Source of the DNA: Aphrocallistes beatrix
Lineage: Eukaryota; Porifera; Hexactinellida; Sceptrulophora; Aphrocallistidae
Reading direction: 5' to 3'
DNA length: 64,000 nt
Assembly: GCA_963281255.1 (NCBI GenBank)
Contig: OY725491.1
Coordinates: forward strand, 1,488,001-1,552,000
Both the position numbers and the translations under genes were made by a program. Each line of letters opens with the position of its first letter. The first letter of the stretch is position 1. Under the pieces are notes generated by a model. That model made no database searches and had not been told where the DNA came from. It worked only from the letters and a program-made list of their open reading frames with translations. Positions 35,228 through 44,948 of this stretch are shown piece after piece.

Positions 35228-35491
35228 CATAGGCGTCGGATCCACCCGGCCACCCGGCATGGGCCGAGCGGCCCTAAGGGGCTGCCCGGCTCTACCGGCA
35301 TCGTCGATTATGGGCCAGATAGGCCCGGAGGGCCTATCTGGCTGGGTAAAAGCTTACCCGATACATTCCCAAAGTCCTAGAACCGTGTATCAGGCAGTAT
35401 TATGTATTATGCCGTGAATGTAGCGGCCCCGGAATCGATTGGGCCGACCCCGGAGCCTTCGGGCCGGGCGGGCCCATTTCCGACGCCTATG
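35228..35491. repeat. hAT-type MITE (CATAGGCGTCGG family)
   Basis: 264 bp, ends CATAGGCGTCGGATCC and TTCCGACGCCTATG, flanked by exact 8-bp duplications gtcatggg (35220-35227, 35492-35499). Second copy of 20219-20511. Confidence 0.88.
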
Positions 35492-35906
35492 GTCATGGGG
35501 AACACATGGATGATGGGTCACAGTAAGTGACCCATGACCTACACTGCTGTAAATTAAATTTTACACAAAAGCACATCATCATTTTTCTAAAGTTAATCAT
35601 TAAAAAGTGTATCTCTCATTGTGCCAACAATAATTTTTGTAGTATACGATGTTTTTAGACTTATTTAAGGAATATTACCATTGGAAGTTGTTGGGGTTTT
35701 ATCAATATGTATTGTGCAGCTCAAAATATTATGATCTAAACAGTGATTTTAATTAAGTCATGAAAAAATATAGCTTAACAAATTTTAAATGATTTTCAAA
35801 TAGGTTACCAGAATTGAGTGAGTAGGGAGTTTAAAGAATGTGTAGCCTATTCAAAAAATTCACATTTGTGTCAAGATTTAATATTATTCTTAAGTGTTGG
35901 ATTAAC

Positions 35907-35914
35907 TATATAAA
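35907..35914 (+). promoter_or_regulatory. TATA box, array gene 3
   Basis: TATATAAA 107 bp before the ATG at 36014; the longest TATA-ATG distance in the array. Confidence 0.5.
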
Positions 35915-36013
35915 CGATAAAAAAATTGTAAATAAAAAAGTATTTACATCTGAAAGATCAATCTAAACAGAACACAATTTAAGTTTGCATCAAATAACTG
36001 AGAATTCGTCGGA

Positions 36014-36430
36014 ATGATAAAATCAATTAGTGTTGAAAAGCATCGCAACTTCCTATACAAAGGAAGCTATGAGCGGATATCTAAGTTCAGAGGAATGGAT
36101 CCTGAAAGGATATATGAAGACAAGAACCAATCAGATAGCTTCGTGTTGTGTTACAAGAATGGGAGGAGAATAAACAAAAACAAAAACAATCTGATGCCGA
36201 TTCATAAGAAAAACATTGACTCTTCCTTCCAACTACTCAAAGAGTCGGACTCCATGGAAGAACAAATATACAAACTGAAGAAAGTAAGGGATGATTTGAT
36301 TAAATTGAAATTCAATCTTGTAAAAGAAATTCAAGGCTATCGTAGTATACAAGATCTACAATCAGCTGGTAATCAAATTACTCCAAATGCATCAATAAAT
36401 ACGGCAAGATTTTCAAAAGAGAAGTATTAA
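36014..36430 (+). CDS. Array gene 3, unrecognised small coiled-coil protein
   Basis: 138 aa, intronless. Core in residues 10-60: HRNFLYKGSYERISKFRGM, RIYEDK, FVLCYKNGRRINK. C-terminal coiled coil (QIYKLKKVRDDLIKLKFNLV) ending at EIQGY, the same word that ends the coiled coil in other members (EIQYY, EIREY, EIQRY). The N-terminus is shorter than in its neighbours. No signal or membrane segment. Function unknown. Confidence 0.75.
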   Translation: MIKSISVEKHRNFLYKGSYERISKFRGMDPERIYEDKNQSDSFVLCYKNGRRINKNKNNLMPIHKKNIDSSFQLLKESDSMEEQIYKLKKVRDDLIKLKFNLVKEIQGYRSIQDLQSAGNQITPNASINTARFSKEKY

Positions 36431-36762
36431 CATATGGTTCCTGCTGTTTTAACTTACTAGTAGAATAATAATAACATAAGTTGCTATTTTGTTCTTGTAC
36501 TCTATTATTTTCAGCAGCCTTTAGTATAGTATTTTAAAATAGGTCTAGTATAAGCTCTAATTTATTATCATAGAGATGGTCTTCAAATAAGATTCAAATC
36601 ATACTCAACATAATACCTCACAGTAGACTGAAAATTACTACTTGGGATGAGGTAATAGCCGATTGAAATAATATATTATTAAGTCGAAAATCGTTAACCA
36701 TGCAGAATAGACCTTAAGAATTTTTACCAGTATGTATAAACATGATGTCAGAATACATTCAT

Positions 36763-37821
36763 CCATAGCCTACTCTAATAATGCCTCATAGTAAAATAAC
36801 CAAGGATGCGGTAATAGCCGAATGGATTAATACACAATTAGTCTAAAATCGTTAACCATGCTGAATAAGCATTAAGAATGTATTACCAGCATATATAAAC
36901 ATGATGTCAGAGTACATATATCCGTTGGAAAAATTTCGATTAGTCATCATATCGTTGCGCAACAGGTCATTTTAAGCACGATTTTGGCAATTTTCTAAGC
37001 TGTTTTAAGCCTACTTCTAAATGTTATTAAGGTAGAATTTTTGTGTAGAACCAAGATTAGTACGAGTTGATTTGAAAAATTTAGAATTTTTCAATGGAAT
37101 GTTGTAACATTCCTACGTTGCTATGGTAAAGCATTTTGATCAGTTTGAGCCATATCCTGCAAACTGTAAGAACTAGGTCTTCAAATTTGATCGTATTTGA
37201 TAGGCAATTGGCTACTTTCTATTAGGCAATAATACAATTTAAACTTCTAAATTAACAGATTATAGAGTTATGCGACAATTTAGTGTTTTGGTCACATTCT
37301 TAAAATCAACCCATAACTCAAAACTCGTTGAATTTAGAAGTTCAAGTTGTATTATCACCTAATAGGAAGTAGTCCATTGCCTATCAAACACGATCAAATT
37401 TGAAGACCTAGTTCTTACAGTTTGCAGGGTATGGCACAAACTGATCAAAATGCTTTACCATAGCAACGTAGGAATGTAGCAACATTCCATTGAAAAATTC
37501 TAAATTTTTCAAATCAACTCGTACTAATCTTGGTTCTACACAAAAATTACACCTTAATACCATTTAGAAATAGGGTTAAAACAGCTTAGAAAATTGCCAA
37601 AATCGTGCTTAAAATGACCTGTTGCGCAATGATATGATGACTAATCGAAATTTTGACAACGGATATATATATATACTTTGATGCCATGTTTATAGATGGT
37701 AATATATTCTTAAGGTCAATTCTACATGGTTAATGATTTTAAGCTGATCGTGTATTAATCCATTCGGCTATTACTGCATCCTTGGTTATTTTACTGAGGC
37801 ATTATATTGAGTAGGCTATGG
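36763..37821. repeat. Foldback element 1
   Basis: About 1.06 kb whose two halves are reverse complements almost to the centre (near 37,280). Ends CCATAGCCTACTC and GAGTAGGCTATGG. Shares the inner motif gcgcaacaggtca/cgttgcgcaa and its termini with foldbacks at 52318-53611 and 57102-58203. No coding capacity. Confidence 0.8.
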
Positions 37822-38502
37822 ATTAATAATGCATGCGTATAGTATTTCCAATCAAAAATTATTATAAACACGTGCTTTCTATAAATACTTTTATGTATAA
37901 AAACATTAATCACCAACCTTGTACACACACTAAAGGCGTACATTTTAAGATTCAAATCAGTACAAATCAGCAAAAAGCGACTCCCAAATGGCCCTGAAGT
38001 TAGAGCTAACATTGCAAGTTGTCAATTCAAAGTATAATTGTCTAGGAAAATACTTTTCGAAAAGTTCTATTAAAATACATATAGAAAGTACAATGAATGA
38101 TTAATATTGAAATTTTGGCCACGATATTATTAACTCAGGCTATATTATCAGAAATTATCAAATTACAATTATTCACCATATATAGTAATAATCTATTGAA
38201 AGTAATTGTAGTCTAGTTCTTGTAAAGTAAATGATTACACTTAGCAAGCTAAGCCCTGGCCTAAAATATTTTGCTATCCATTTCACAATACCAAGTAAAC
38301 CTGAAGTAACACTGTATAGTAAATACTGTATCTATTATCTCTTTATCGACCTGAATTCATTCATTTCCGTTTTATTGGATAAAACGTGTTTAGATGTTTC
38401 TCATCGGTTAAGCAGATTTACCATTTAATATATATCTCAAAACGATTCAATTCTACATAATTTGATTGACAGAGTAACTTCTGGGTTGGAGAGGATTGGA
38501 TA

Positions 38503-38814
38503 TCAACTGAAGCCTCTTTGTGGGGTAGCCGGGTGATGTCGAGAGCTGTTATTGTGAATGGTACGCCGTTTTCCGAGATACCTCTTCTGAGAAGAGAGAG
38601 TGGATTGCCTATCCTGATCTGAGCCTGGCATTACTTGACGAGTTTGATATTGTTCTTGCCATGCATCCTTGGAAACCGAATAGGACACGTCATCGAGACT
38701 GGAGGTACGTGACCTGTAAGGGTTAGGCATAGCAAGTATCGCATCGTACGGACGGAACATAAGTGCAAACTTGCGTTTTGTAATGCCAGCGTACAGAGGA
38801 TGATTGATAGAGGC
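38503..38814 (-). CDS. Possible terminal exon or fragment of a rhodopsin-like GPCR
   Basis: A minus-strand acceptor (gatatccttcag) opens an in-frame 103-codon exon. It starts ASINHPLYAGITKRKFAL, which resembles the end of helix 7 and helix 8 of class A receptors (NPxxY, then basic residues and a Phe), though the motif is N-H-P-L-Y, not canonical. A hydrophilic Ser/Arg-rich tail follows (YRSRTSSLDDVSYSVSKD), like a receptor cytoplasmic tail. Its base composition is less AT-rich than the flanks. I found no upstream exons in the window; it could be a stranded exon, pseudogene piece, or end of a gene with very long introns. Confidence 0.35.
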   Translation of the reverse strand, partial: ASINHPLYAGITKRKFALMFRPYDAILAMPNPYRSRTSSLDDVSYSVSKDAWQEQYQTRQVMPGSDQDRQSTLSSQKRYLGKRRTIHNNSSRHHPATPQRGFS

Positions 38815-38859
38815 CTGAAGGATATCCCGCAGGTACTCGGGTTGTAATCGATGTTAGGT

Positions 38860-39000
38860 TACTCAATCCAGCCTATTTTGGGAATTTGTTTACTTTATAT
38901 AAATATTGTAAACAAAAGTAAACAAATAATTTATCATATTGATCTGAAAATATAATAAGGACAAACACACAAAAAAATCCTAGCGTTTTAATATATAAGA
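38860..39000. repeat. Fragment of GC-cored repeat, second type
   Basis: Matches the tandem unit of 10720-11485 (taaacaaaagtaaacaaata) and ends atcctagcgttttaatata like that family. Confidence 0.5.
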
Positions 39001-39447
39001 TATTCACATCTCGTAATCATTGTGATTGTTTGTGGATCAAACTAGAAGGTTCTTGTATATTTTAGTGACTGCTTCGTTACACCATTAAAAATGGTAACTT
39101 GCAGTGGATTTTATTTTGGCACAAATTAACAATATAGATCACGGTCTCTCTACTTGTGGTCTTTTGACCAAAAATAACCACATTTTGGTCACAGAGAAAT
39201 TTCCTGCAACTTTGGAATTTTAAACTAATTTCCGTACGCAGTGCTGAAACGATGTAAGGGATTAGTTAAAGAAATGTACGATTGAACAGACTGCTAATAA
39301 CGAAAACTAGAACATAGTTGATCCAAAAGTGTGGCCAATTGTGTCCATGAGCCAAAAATGTCGAGGAAGCCTGCTATAGTAGATATACAAATAATAACTA
39401 CTTGGACAAAAAATAGTAAATAGTAGCCAAATCATTTTCGTGAAAAA

Positions 39448-39455
39448 TATAAAAG
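39448..39455 (+). promoter_or_regulatory. TATA box, array gene 4
   Basis: TATAAAAG 46 bp before the ATG at 39494. The open frame extends through it, so position relative to the TATA box decides the start. Confidence 0.6.
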
Positions 39456-39493
39456 GATCTGTTACTGATGAAATATCAACAAACACTATTTCA

Positions 39494-39961
39494 ATGAATT
39501 CGAAATATCAAATGCAAAATAGAAGAGAAAGTCTTGTCTCTTTCAAGGAAAAGAATAAGAGGAAGTTCCGAACTTTCATATACAAAGGTGATTATGCAAG
39601 GATAGAATGTATTAAAGGAAAGGTTTCAAAAATATACAGACACATCACTTATGAAAATGTTTTTGGACTCCTCTTCGAGAATGCAATAAGAATCGACAAA
39701 AATAACAGAGATCCATCTTTCCAAATCGAACCTGTTCAATTCAAAGATTTGAAACGTTCCTTCAAGCTGTTAAAAAAATTTGAAACTATGGAAGAATTCG
39801 AACTATGTGATATGCTAATAGAAAGAAATAAGCTGGCGTTCGAGAAAAGAAAACTCGAAGAAGAAATCAGAGAATATGCAATGCCTAGCACTTACAGCTT
39901 AGGGTCAGGACCATCATACCCTTCAAAACAATCAATATTTGAGTCTTTCAGAGGAAAATAG
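39494..39961 (+). CDS. Array gene 4, unrecognised small coiled-coil protein
   Basis: 155 aa from the ATG at 39494 (the frame is open 18 codons further 5' but has no ATG there and includes the TATA box). Core: RKFRTFIYKGDYARIECIKG, SKIYRHITYENVFGLLFENA, IRIDKNNRDPSFQIEP. C-terminal coiled coil LAFEKRKLEEEIREY. Lys/Arg-rich N-terminus. AATAAA about 70 bp past the stop. Function unknown; a textbook member of the array family. Confidence 0.78.
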   Translation: MNSKYQMQNRRESLVSFKEKNKRKFRTFIYKGDYARIECIKGKVSKIYRHITYENVFGLLFENAIRIDKNNRDPSFQIEPVQFKDLKRSFKLLKKFETMEEFELCDMLIERNKLAFEKRKLEEEIREYAMPSTYSLGSGPSYPSKQSIFESFRGK

Positions 39962-40349
39962 TTCATATTTGCAGTTGCTTTTCATGTTAAAATAAGATTA
40001 TTCAATGCTTTTAAAACCGTGAATATTAAAATAAATCTCACTGCTGTAAAATATCTTGAAGCACTCTCAAGGAGAACCAGATTAAGCAGGAAATAGGTTC
40101 CTGGGAAAAAGTTTCCTCAGACCACCCATTTCCGAATACCGGAATACATGGCCATAATACTTCGGGATAAATGTGTGAAAAATATTATAATATTACTGGC
40201 ATTAGAGTAGCATCCAACAAACAAATACTTCTCGACTACAAAAATGTTGTTTGGAAAAATTTCGATTACTACTAATACCAGAGTATATGAAGCTTTGTAT
40301 CCGTGAATTGTAAACATAATTATACACAATGAATAACAATAAAGTACTA

Positions 40350-40659
40350 CAGTACACCCTCGCTAATCCGAACAGCTCTGTTCCAATGTTCGAAAAAATC
40401 GTTCGGATTAGTGAATTTGTTCCGATTAGTGAAATAACACTAATTTAATAGGGCATTAATTATAATAAATTTGTATTGTTAGAATATTTAGGATATTATT
40501 TCGCTCTTATTGCATATTTAACGAGGTTTCTCAATTTTAATGATAAATTTAAGTTTATAAACGTTTATTCAAATCATAGACGCAAATAAAATTATAATTT
40601 GGGTGTTCGGATTAGCGAGGGTTCGGATTGGCGAGGTTCGGACTAGCGAGGGTGTACTG
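40350..40659. repeat. pogo/Tigger-like MITE with TA target duplication
   Basis: Ends CAGTACACCCTCGCTAATCC and its near-exact inverse, flanked by TA. 310 bp, AT-rich interior. Confidence 0.8.
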
Positions 40660-40865
40660 TATTACTTTTTTTTTCAAATTTTCTTTGAAGACTTGTAATC
40701 ATTTAAATCAGAGCATTATTAAAAGAGCGGAAACCAACGCAACGCTCCTATATAAAAATGAACTTACTTGGCTCGGGAAAATATGTATATTGGCGGAGAT
40801 TATAAATAAATGCAGTTTGTTAAACTTTATCAAAAGGATGCTTATGCCAGATAAGTGTGATTATC

Positions 40866-41272
40866 AAGGTTGAAACCGATTGAACCTAATATCAGTATTA
40901 ATGAATAGTTCCCTAACCGAATACAAATACTGATATTATTCGGGTACTTAATAAATTCTAATACTGCGCGACTGAAATAAATAATATTTAATAGAGGACT
41001 GTGAAGTGATATAGTACTGTATGTTGACCTATTTTGCAGATAGTGACTGGATATGATAGGTAAATTAGTTAGAAAATATATTATAACCAAGGTTGAAACC
41101 GATTGAACCGGATATAAATATTCATGAATATTCCCTAACCGAATACGAATACTGATATTCGGTCACTCTAACCGAATACGAATACTGATATTTGGTTCCC
41201 AACCGAATATCAACTATTTGCCAAATAGTATTTGGTCTAACCGAATATTGAACTATTCGGTTACAACCATGG
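40866..41272. repeat. Repeat of ACCGAATACGAATACTGATA words
   Basis: Two partial tandem copies starting ggttgaaaccgattgaacc and holding many aaccgaata/tattcggt words; ends ctattcggttacaacc. A related decayed sequence is near 5340-5480. Confidence 0.5.
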
Positions 41273-41366
41273 TGATTATTAAAACAATCAGATACTGTGC
41301 ATTGGCAGTCAGTTAGGCCGCGCCCCAGAAGAAATTCCTAGCCGATATGATTTTTGCAATTATGGA

Positions 41367-41423
41367 TTTATGAATATAGCGGACAGGGGCCCTGACGCTG
41401 CCCCTGTCTGCTATATTCATAAA
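41367..41423. repeat. Hairpin with GC-rich tip
   Basis: Arms TTTATGAATATAGCGGACAG and gcccctgtctgctatattca (one G-U step) around cctgacgct. Could be a small MITE. Confidence 0.65.
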
Positions 41424-42216
41424 ATGTGTGTCTTAGCTACACCTCTGAACCTAAATGATTTGGTATTAACCCAAAAAATTGATAGAAAGCATTTTTATAA
41501 AATCCAAAATCTTAAAGGGAGACTACCCTAGCCTCGTTTGTTTATTAAATGATATATTACATCGTCTGGCGCATCAACCAAGAAAATAGTTTGCTGTAAA
41601 CTGTGTGTGCCATTGTGTCATCCCTATCTTCCCCTATGTACATGCCATAAGTGGTCAATAAGTCCAATCTCATTCTCTCTGCAAGGAATTTCTATATCAA
41701 CGAGCCAGGAATTGGCAGATGTTGGCCACTAATGCAAAGTAGGTAAGCAAACTACAGATAGCGTAGGTCAATTAAATACCGCCTTTAGTACCAATTAGAC
41801 AATTCCACTATTCAGTCAGACAAAATATGATTGTAATCTTATTGAAAGAATTGAATATTCCTCACTGAAAGTACACAAGTATCATTGCACTCTTGAGTTG
41901 TGAGAGTATCAACTATCACAGACAGGACATCTAGAGCAAAGTGCAAATTACCCATGATAAGATCCTAGCCTGAATTATATATTTCATTTTCATTATCAAG
42001 TAACTATGTAATTATTTTATAATTACTATTCAATCATATACTTATACCCTCTAAATTGAAGGACATTTTGTGATAGCCCAAATATCCTTTCGGAAGAATC
42101 TCTCCTAACATAATTTTCAGTTCTTAAATATATTGAAACAAAATATATTTGCTTTACATTTTCCAATATTAGTTTTGGATATACAACCTCAATGAGAAAG
42201 CATATGCAGTGCAACC

Positions 42217-42389
42217 GGTAATGCGGAAATGGTTCGACTTTTCGAAAAAGGAAATAGTTCGAATTACGGATTTAGGAAATAGTTCCGACTTTTTATCATT
42301 AGGATTAATGGTGGGTTTTTTTCGAACTATTTCCTTTTTTGGAAAGTCGAACTATTTCCGGTTTTGGTTCGAACTATTTCCACCATACC
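42217..42389. repeat. Mutator-like MITE, copy 1
   Basis: 173 bp. Ends GGTAATGCGGAAATGGTTCG and, inverted, GGTATGGTGGAAATAGTTCG; flanked by exact 9-bp duplications agtgcaacc (42208-42216, 42390-42398), the length typical of MULEs. The interior is built from ggaaatagttcga in both orientations. Copy 2, reversed, is at 44188-44337. Confidence 0.8.
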
Positions 42390-42727
42390 AGTGCAACCTC
42401 TATAAGCGGGGGCAGGATTTGATCCAGCTCTGGATCTCAGAGGGGAGCTAACAAGGTCTAAAATATTTTCAGAGGGGTGCTAGCCCCCCTTGAGGGGGGT
42501 GTGGCTACTGCAGGGCTGGATAGACTTCTGAACCTCAAAAAAGGATGTCTACAAAATTATAACTGGGGAATGGAGTATCATGATGTTTGCCGGGCCGATC
42601 TTCCTCATTTATAGAAGTTCCACAGAGTACATCTTCATTAGCAATGTATAAGCCCTTAGTAAATTTCGAAAATGTTGTAGACACACCATTTGACAACCTC
42701 AATTTCATAATCTAACGACTTGACCAG

Positions 42728-43154
42728 CAGGGGATGAAAGGTTCACGAACGAACTTATTGAACTTGAATTGAACGAACTGACGCAAGCTTTTAAGGGACT
42801 TACACTGAACGAACGGACGATTGATCCGTACCCTTTGAACTTGAACTGAAAGAACTAAACTGAATAATGATAAACATTGATTCATAAAATAGAAATAGAT
42901 CACTAAGAGTGCTAATTCCAGACGTCTCATGTCTGGACTCATGTCTGCTTATTGTACTTAGTTACCACCAGGGCCTCAAGAATATCTGCCGACATCTTCG
43001 CACGGGCGGGGCGACACAGTCTAGAGGTGAAAGAATTGAACGAACGCTAGTGGAGTTGAAGTTAGGGGTTAATGTGAAAGAAACTGAATGTGCGTCCATT
43101 TGAGATTAACTGAATTGCGTTTATTTAGTCTGTTCGTGAACCTTTCATTCCCTG
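42728..43154. repeat. hAT-type element with CAGGGGATGAAAGG ends
   Basis: Ends CAGGGGATGAAAGGTTCACG and, inverted, CAGGGAATGAAAGGTTCACG; 8-bp flanks ttgaccag and ctgaccag (one mismatch). Interior has gttcgttcaattcaa-type words and an unrelated insert near 42905-43020. Confidence 0.75.
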
Positions 43155-43424
43155 CTGACCAGTTCTTCGTCAATTGTACAAACAAACAAACTGCCTAGAA
43201 TTTTAAAATATAAAATATACTTCAGTGGTGGATATGTTGTAATCATCGAAAAATTACACTGAGGTGTTCTGGCAAAATTTGAATCTAGTTTATATAAAGA
43301 ATGCTTAATTATATTTTAATGGCTACAGGGAATTTTATGGAAAAAGTTTTTATTCTAAAAGCCTACGAGACAAAACTTCAAAACTATTGGCACAAAATCT
43401 AAATTCAAAACAAAGTATCGAATC

Positions 43425-43432
43425 TATATAAA
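43425..43432 (+). promoter_or_regulatory. TATA box, array gene 5
   Basis: TATATAAA 66 bp before the ATG at 43491; the leader is almost pure A with few C and G. Confidence 0.65.
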
Positions 43433-43490
43433 TGTGAAAATTGAAACAGAAAAACAAAAATAACAAAGAAAAAGAAAAGGAAAACACACA

Positions 43491-43934
43491 ATGGAATTGA
43501 ACTATACAGCATCAATACAAGACAAAAAACAAATTAACACCTCTAAGAGCGGAGATGTTACAAAGAAATTTCGTTGTTTCAGGTTTCACGGAGATTTCGC
43601 AAAGATACAATTTTTCCCAGGTCAGATTTCGAAAATCTACAAGCATAAGGAGCTTCCGAAGGTTTATATTATTTGCTTCGAAAATGCAGTAAGGATAGAC
43701 AAACATAACACCGACCCAACGGTAGATATCGAACCGTTTCATATTAGAGGCAAGACTCAATCTTTCTCGCTCATTGGGGATTTCAACAGTGAACAAGAAA
43801 CATTATTATGCGATTTGGAGATTGAGAAAATACAGTTGATGCGTAAGAAAAAGGAACTTGAAGAAGAAATAACATTTTATCAGGAATCCGGATTCGACCT
43901 ATTCTACAACTTCTGCAACTCTCCTGATCAGTGA
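43491..43934 (+). CDS. Array gene 5, unrecognised small coiled-coil protein
   Basis: 147 aa, intronless. Core: KKFRCFRFHGDFAKIQFFPG, QISKIYKHKELPKVYIICFE, NAVRIDKHNTDPTVDIEPF. C-terminal coiled coil IEKIQLMRKKKELEEEITFY. Closest by eye to genes 4 and 6. First ATG after a TATA box and an A-rich leader; AATAAA about 170 bp past the stop. Flanked by two opposed copies of a Mutator-like MITE. No signal or membrane segment. Function unknown. Confidence 0.8.
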   Translation: MELNYTASIQDKKQINTSKSGDVTKKFRCFRFHGDFAKIQFFPGQISKIYKHKELPKVYIICFENAVRIDKHNTDPTVDIEPFHIRGKTQSFSLIGDFNSEQETLLCDLEIEKIQLMRKKKELEEEITFYQESGFDLFYNFCNSPDQ

Positions 43935-44187
43935 AGCTTCAAATGATTGCAAAACAGCGACGCTCAGCCTGAATCTATTGACTTTTGCATGTGCCATGGC
44001 TTTCAGCAGAAATTTTTTTTTGCATATTCACACTGCATATACACGTAGAATATATTAAAAATAATACGCAAATATGTTTGAGCTAAATGAAATATAAAAA
44101 TGCAGAATAAAAGTACTTTAAAATTTAATCCTCAGTTCATAATTGATTACAGTGAGATTTGGGACGAAAACAGAACCGAAAAAAAAC

Positions 44188-44337
44188 GGTATGGTGGAAA
44201 TAGTTCGACTTTCCAAAAAAGGAAATAGTTCGAAAAAACCACCCATTAATCCTAATGATAAAAAGTCGAACTATTTCCTAAATCCGCAATTCGAACTATT
44301 TCCTTTTTCGAAAAGTCGAGCCATTTCCGCATTACCA
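44188..44337. repeat. Mutator-like MITE, copy 2 (reversed)
   Basis: Starts GGTATGGTGGAAATAGTTCG and ends CCATTTCCGCATTACC, the reverse of copy 1 at 42217-42389. Flanks are A runs, so the duplication cannot be read. Confidence 0.75.
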
Positions 44338-44948
44338 AAAAACTATATTAATATGCGTACATCATTAAATATTCACATAACTTCAGTGCGAAAATAATTT
44401 TCTATATAATAAAATAACCACACTCAGTCGTTACCGTTGAATATTATTGTCATGAAAGAAATATAATCTTGGACTATACTTTATCTGCTTGTATGTATAA
44501 ATTGATTGAGGAACTGTGGAATGGTTGGGGTTAAATTTAGCATACAGATCAATAATAATTGTCAATAGCTTATTGCCAAATGAAATATTTACACCTCGCC
44601 GAAAACCATAATTGTATTAATTAACCAATTTTTAAAGTCAGGTATTTGTACAATTGACTGGAATTTAAGCAGTATTAGGAATTATGCACAACTGTAGTAC
44701 AGACAAACAAACAAGGTTAAATACTATTCAATTATGTAAAACAATCAATTATTGTACCTCTACATAATGGGCTATTAAAAGTTAATAATTAGTTCAAAGA
44801 TAATACACAGCTGTAATATGTGTTGGAGCGTTAGTTGGTGAATCAACAAATATTTCAAGAGAAAAGTGATTATACAGTGAAAGAAATTGGCTACAATTCA
44901 TCTCACGATATTGAAAGTATAGCACTCACCAGAAAATGATATAATCTA

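Larger units (their letters stand above)
33863..35906. other. Intergenic, array genes 2-3
   Basis: Holds a 20-bp-arm hairpin (34676-34719), an imperfect palindrome at about 34735-34812, and a hAT MITE (35228-35491). Otherwise AT-rich without a visible gene. Confidence 0.45.
36431..39447. other. Intergenic, array genes 3-4
   Basis: Contains the foldback element 36763-37821 (with an extra arm copy at about 36630-36760), a possible GPCR terminal exon on the minus strand (38503-38814), and a GC-cored repeat fragment (38860-39000). Confidence 0.5.
39962..43424. other. Intergenic, array genes 4-5
   Basis: Repeats only: pogo-like MITE 40350-40659, TTCGGTTA-type repeat 40866-41272, hairpin 41367-41423, Mutator-like MITE 42217-42389, hAT element 42728-43154. 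No supported gene. Confidence 0.5.
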
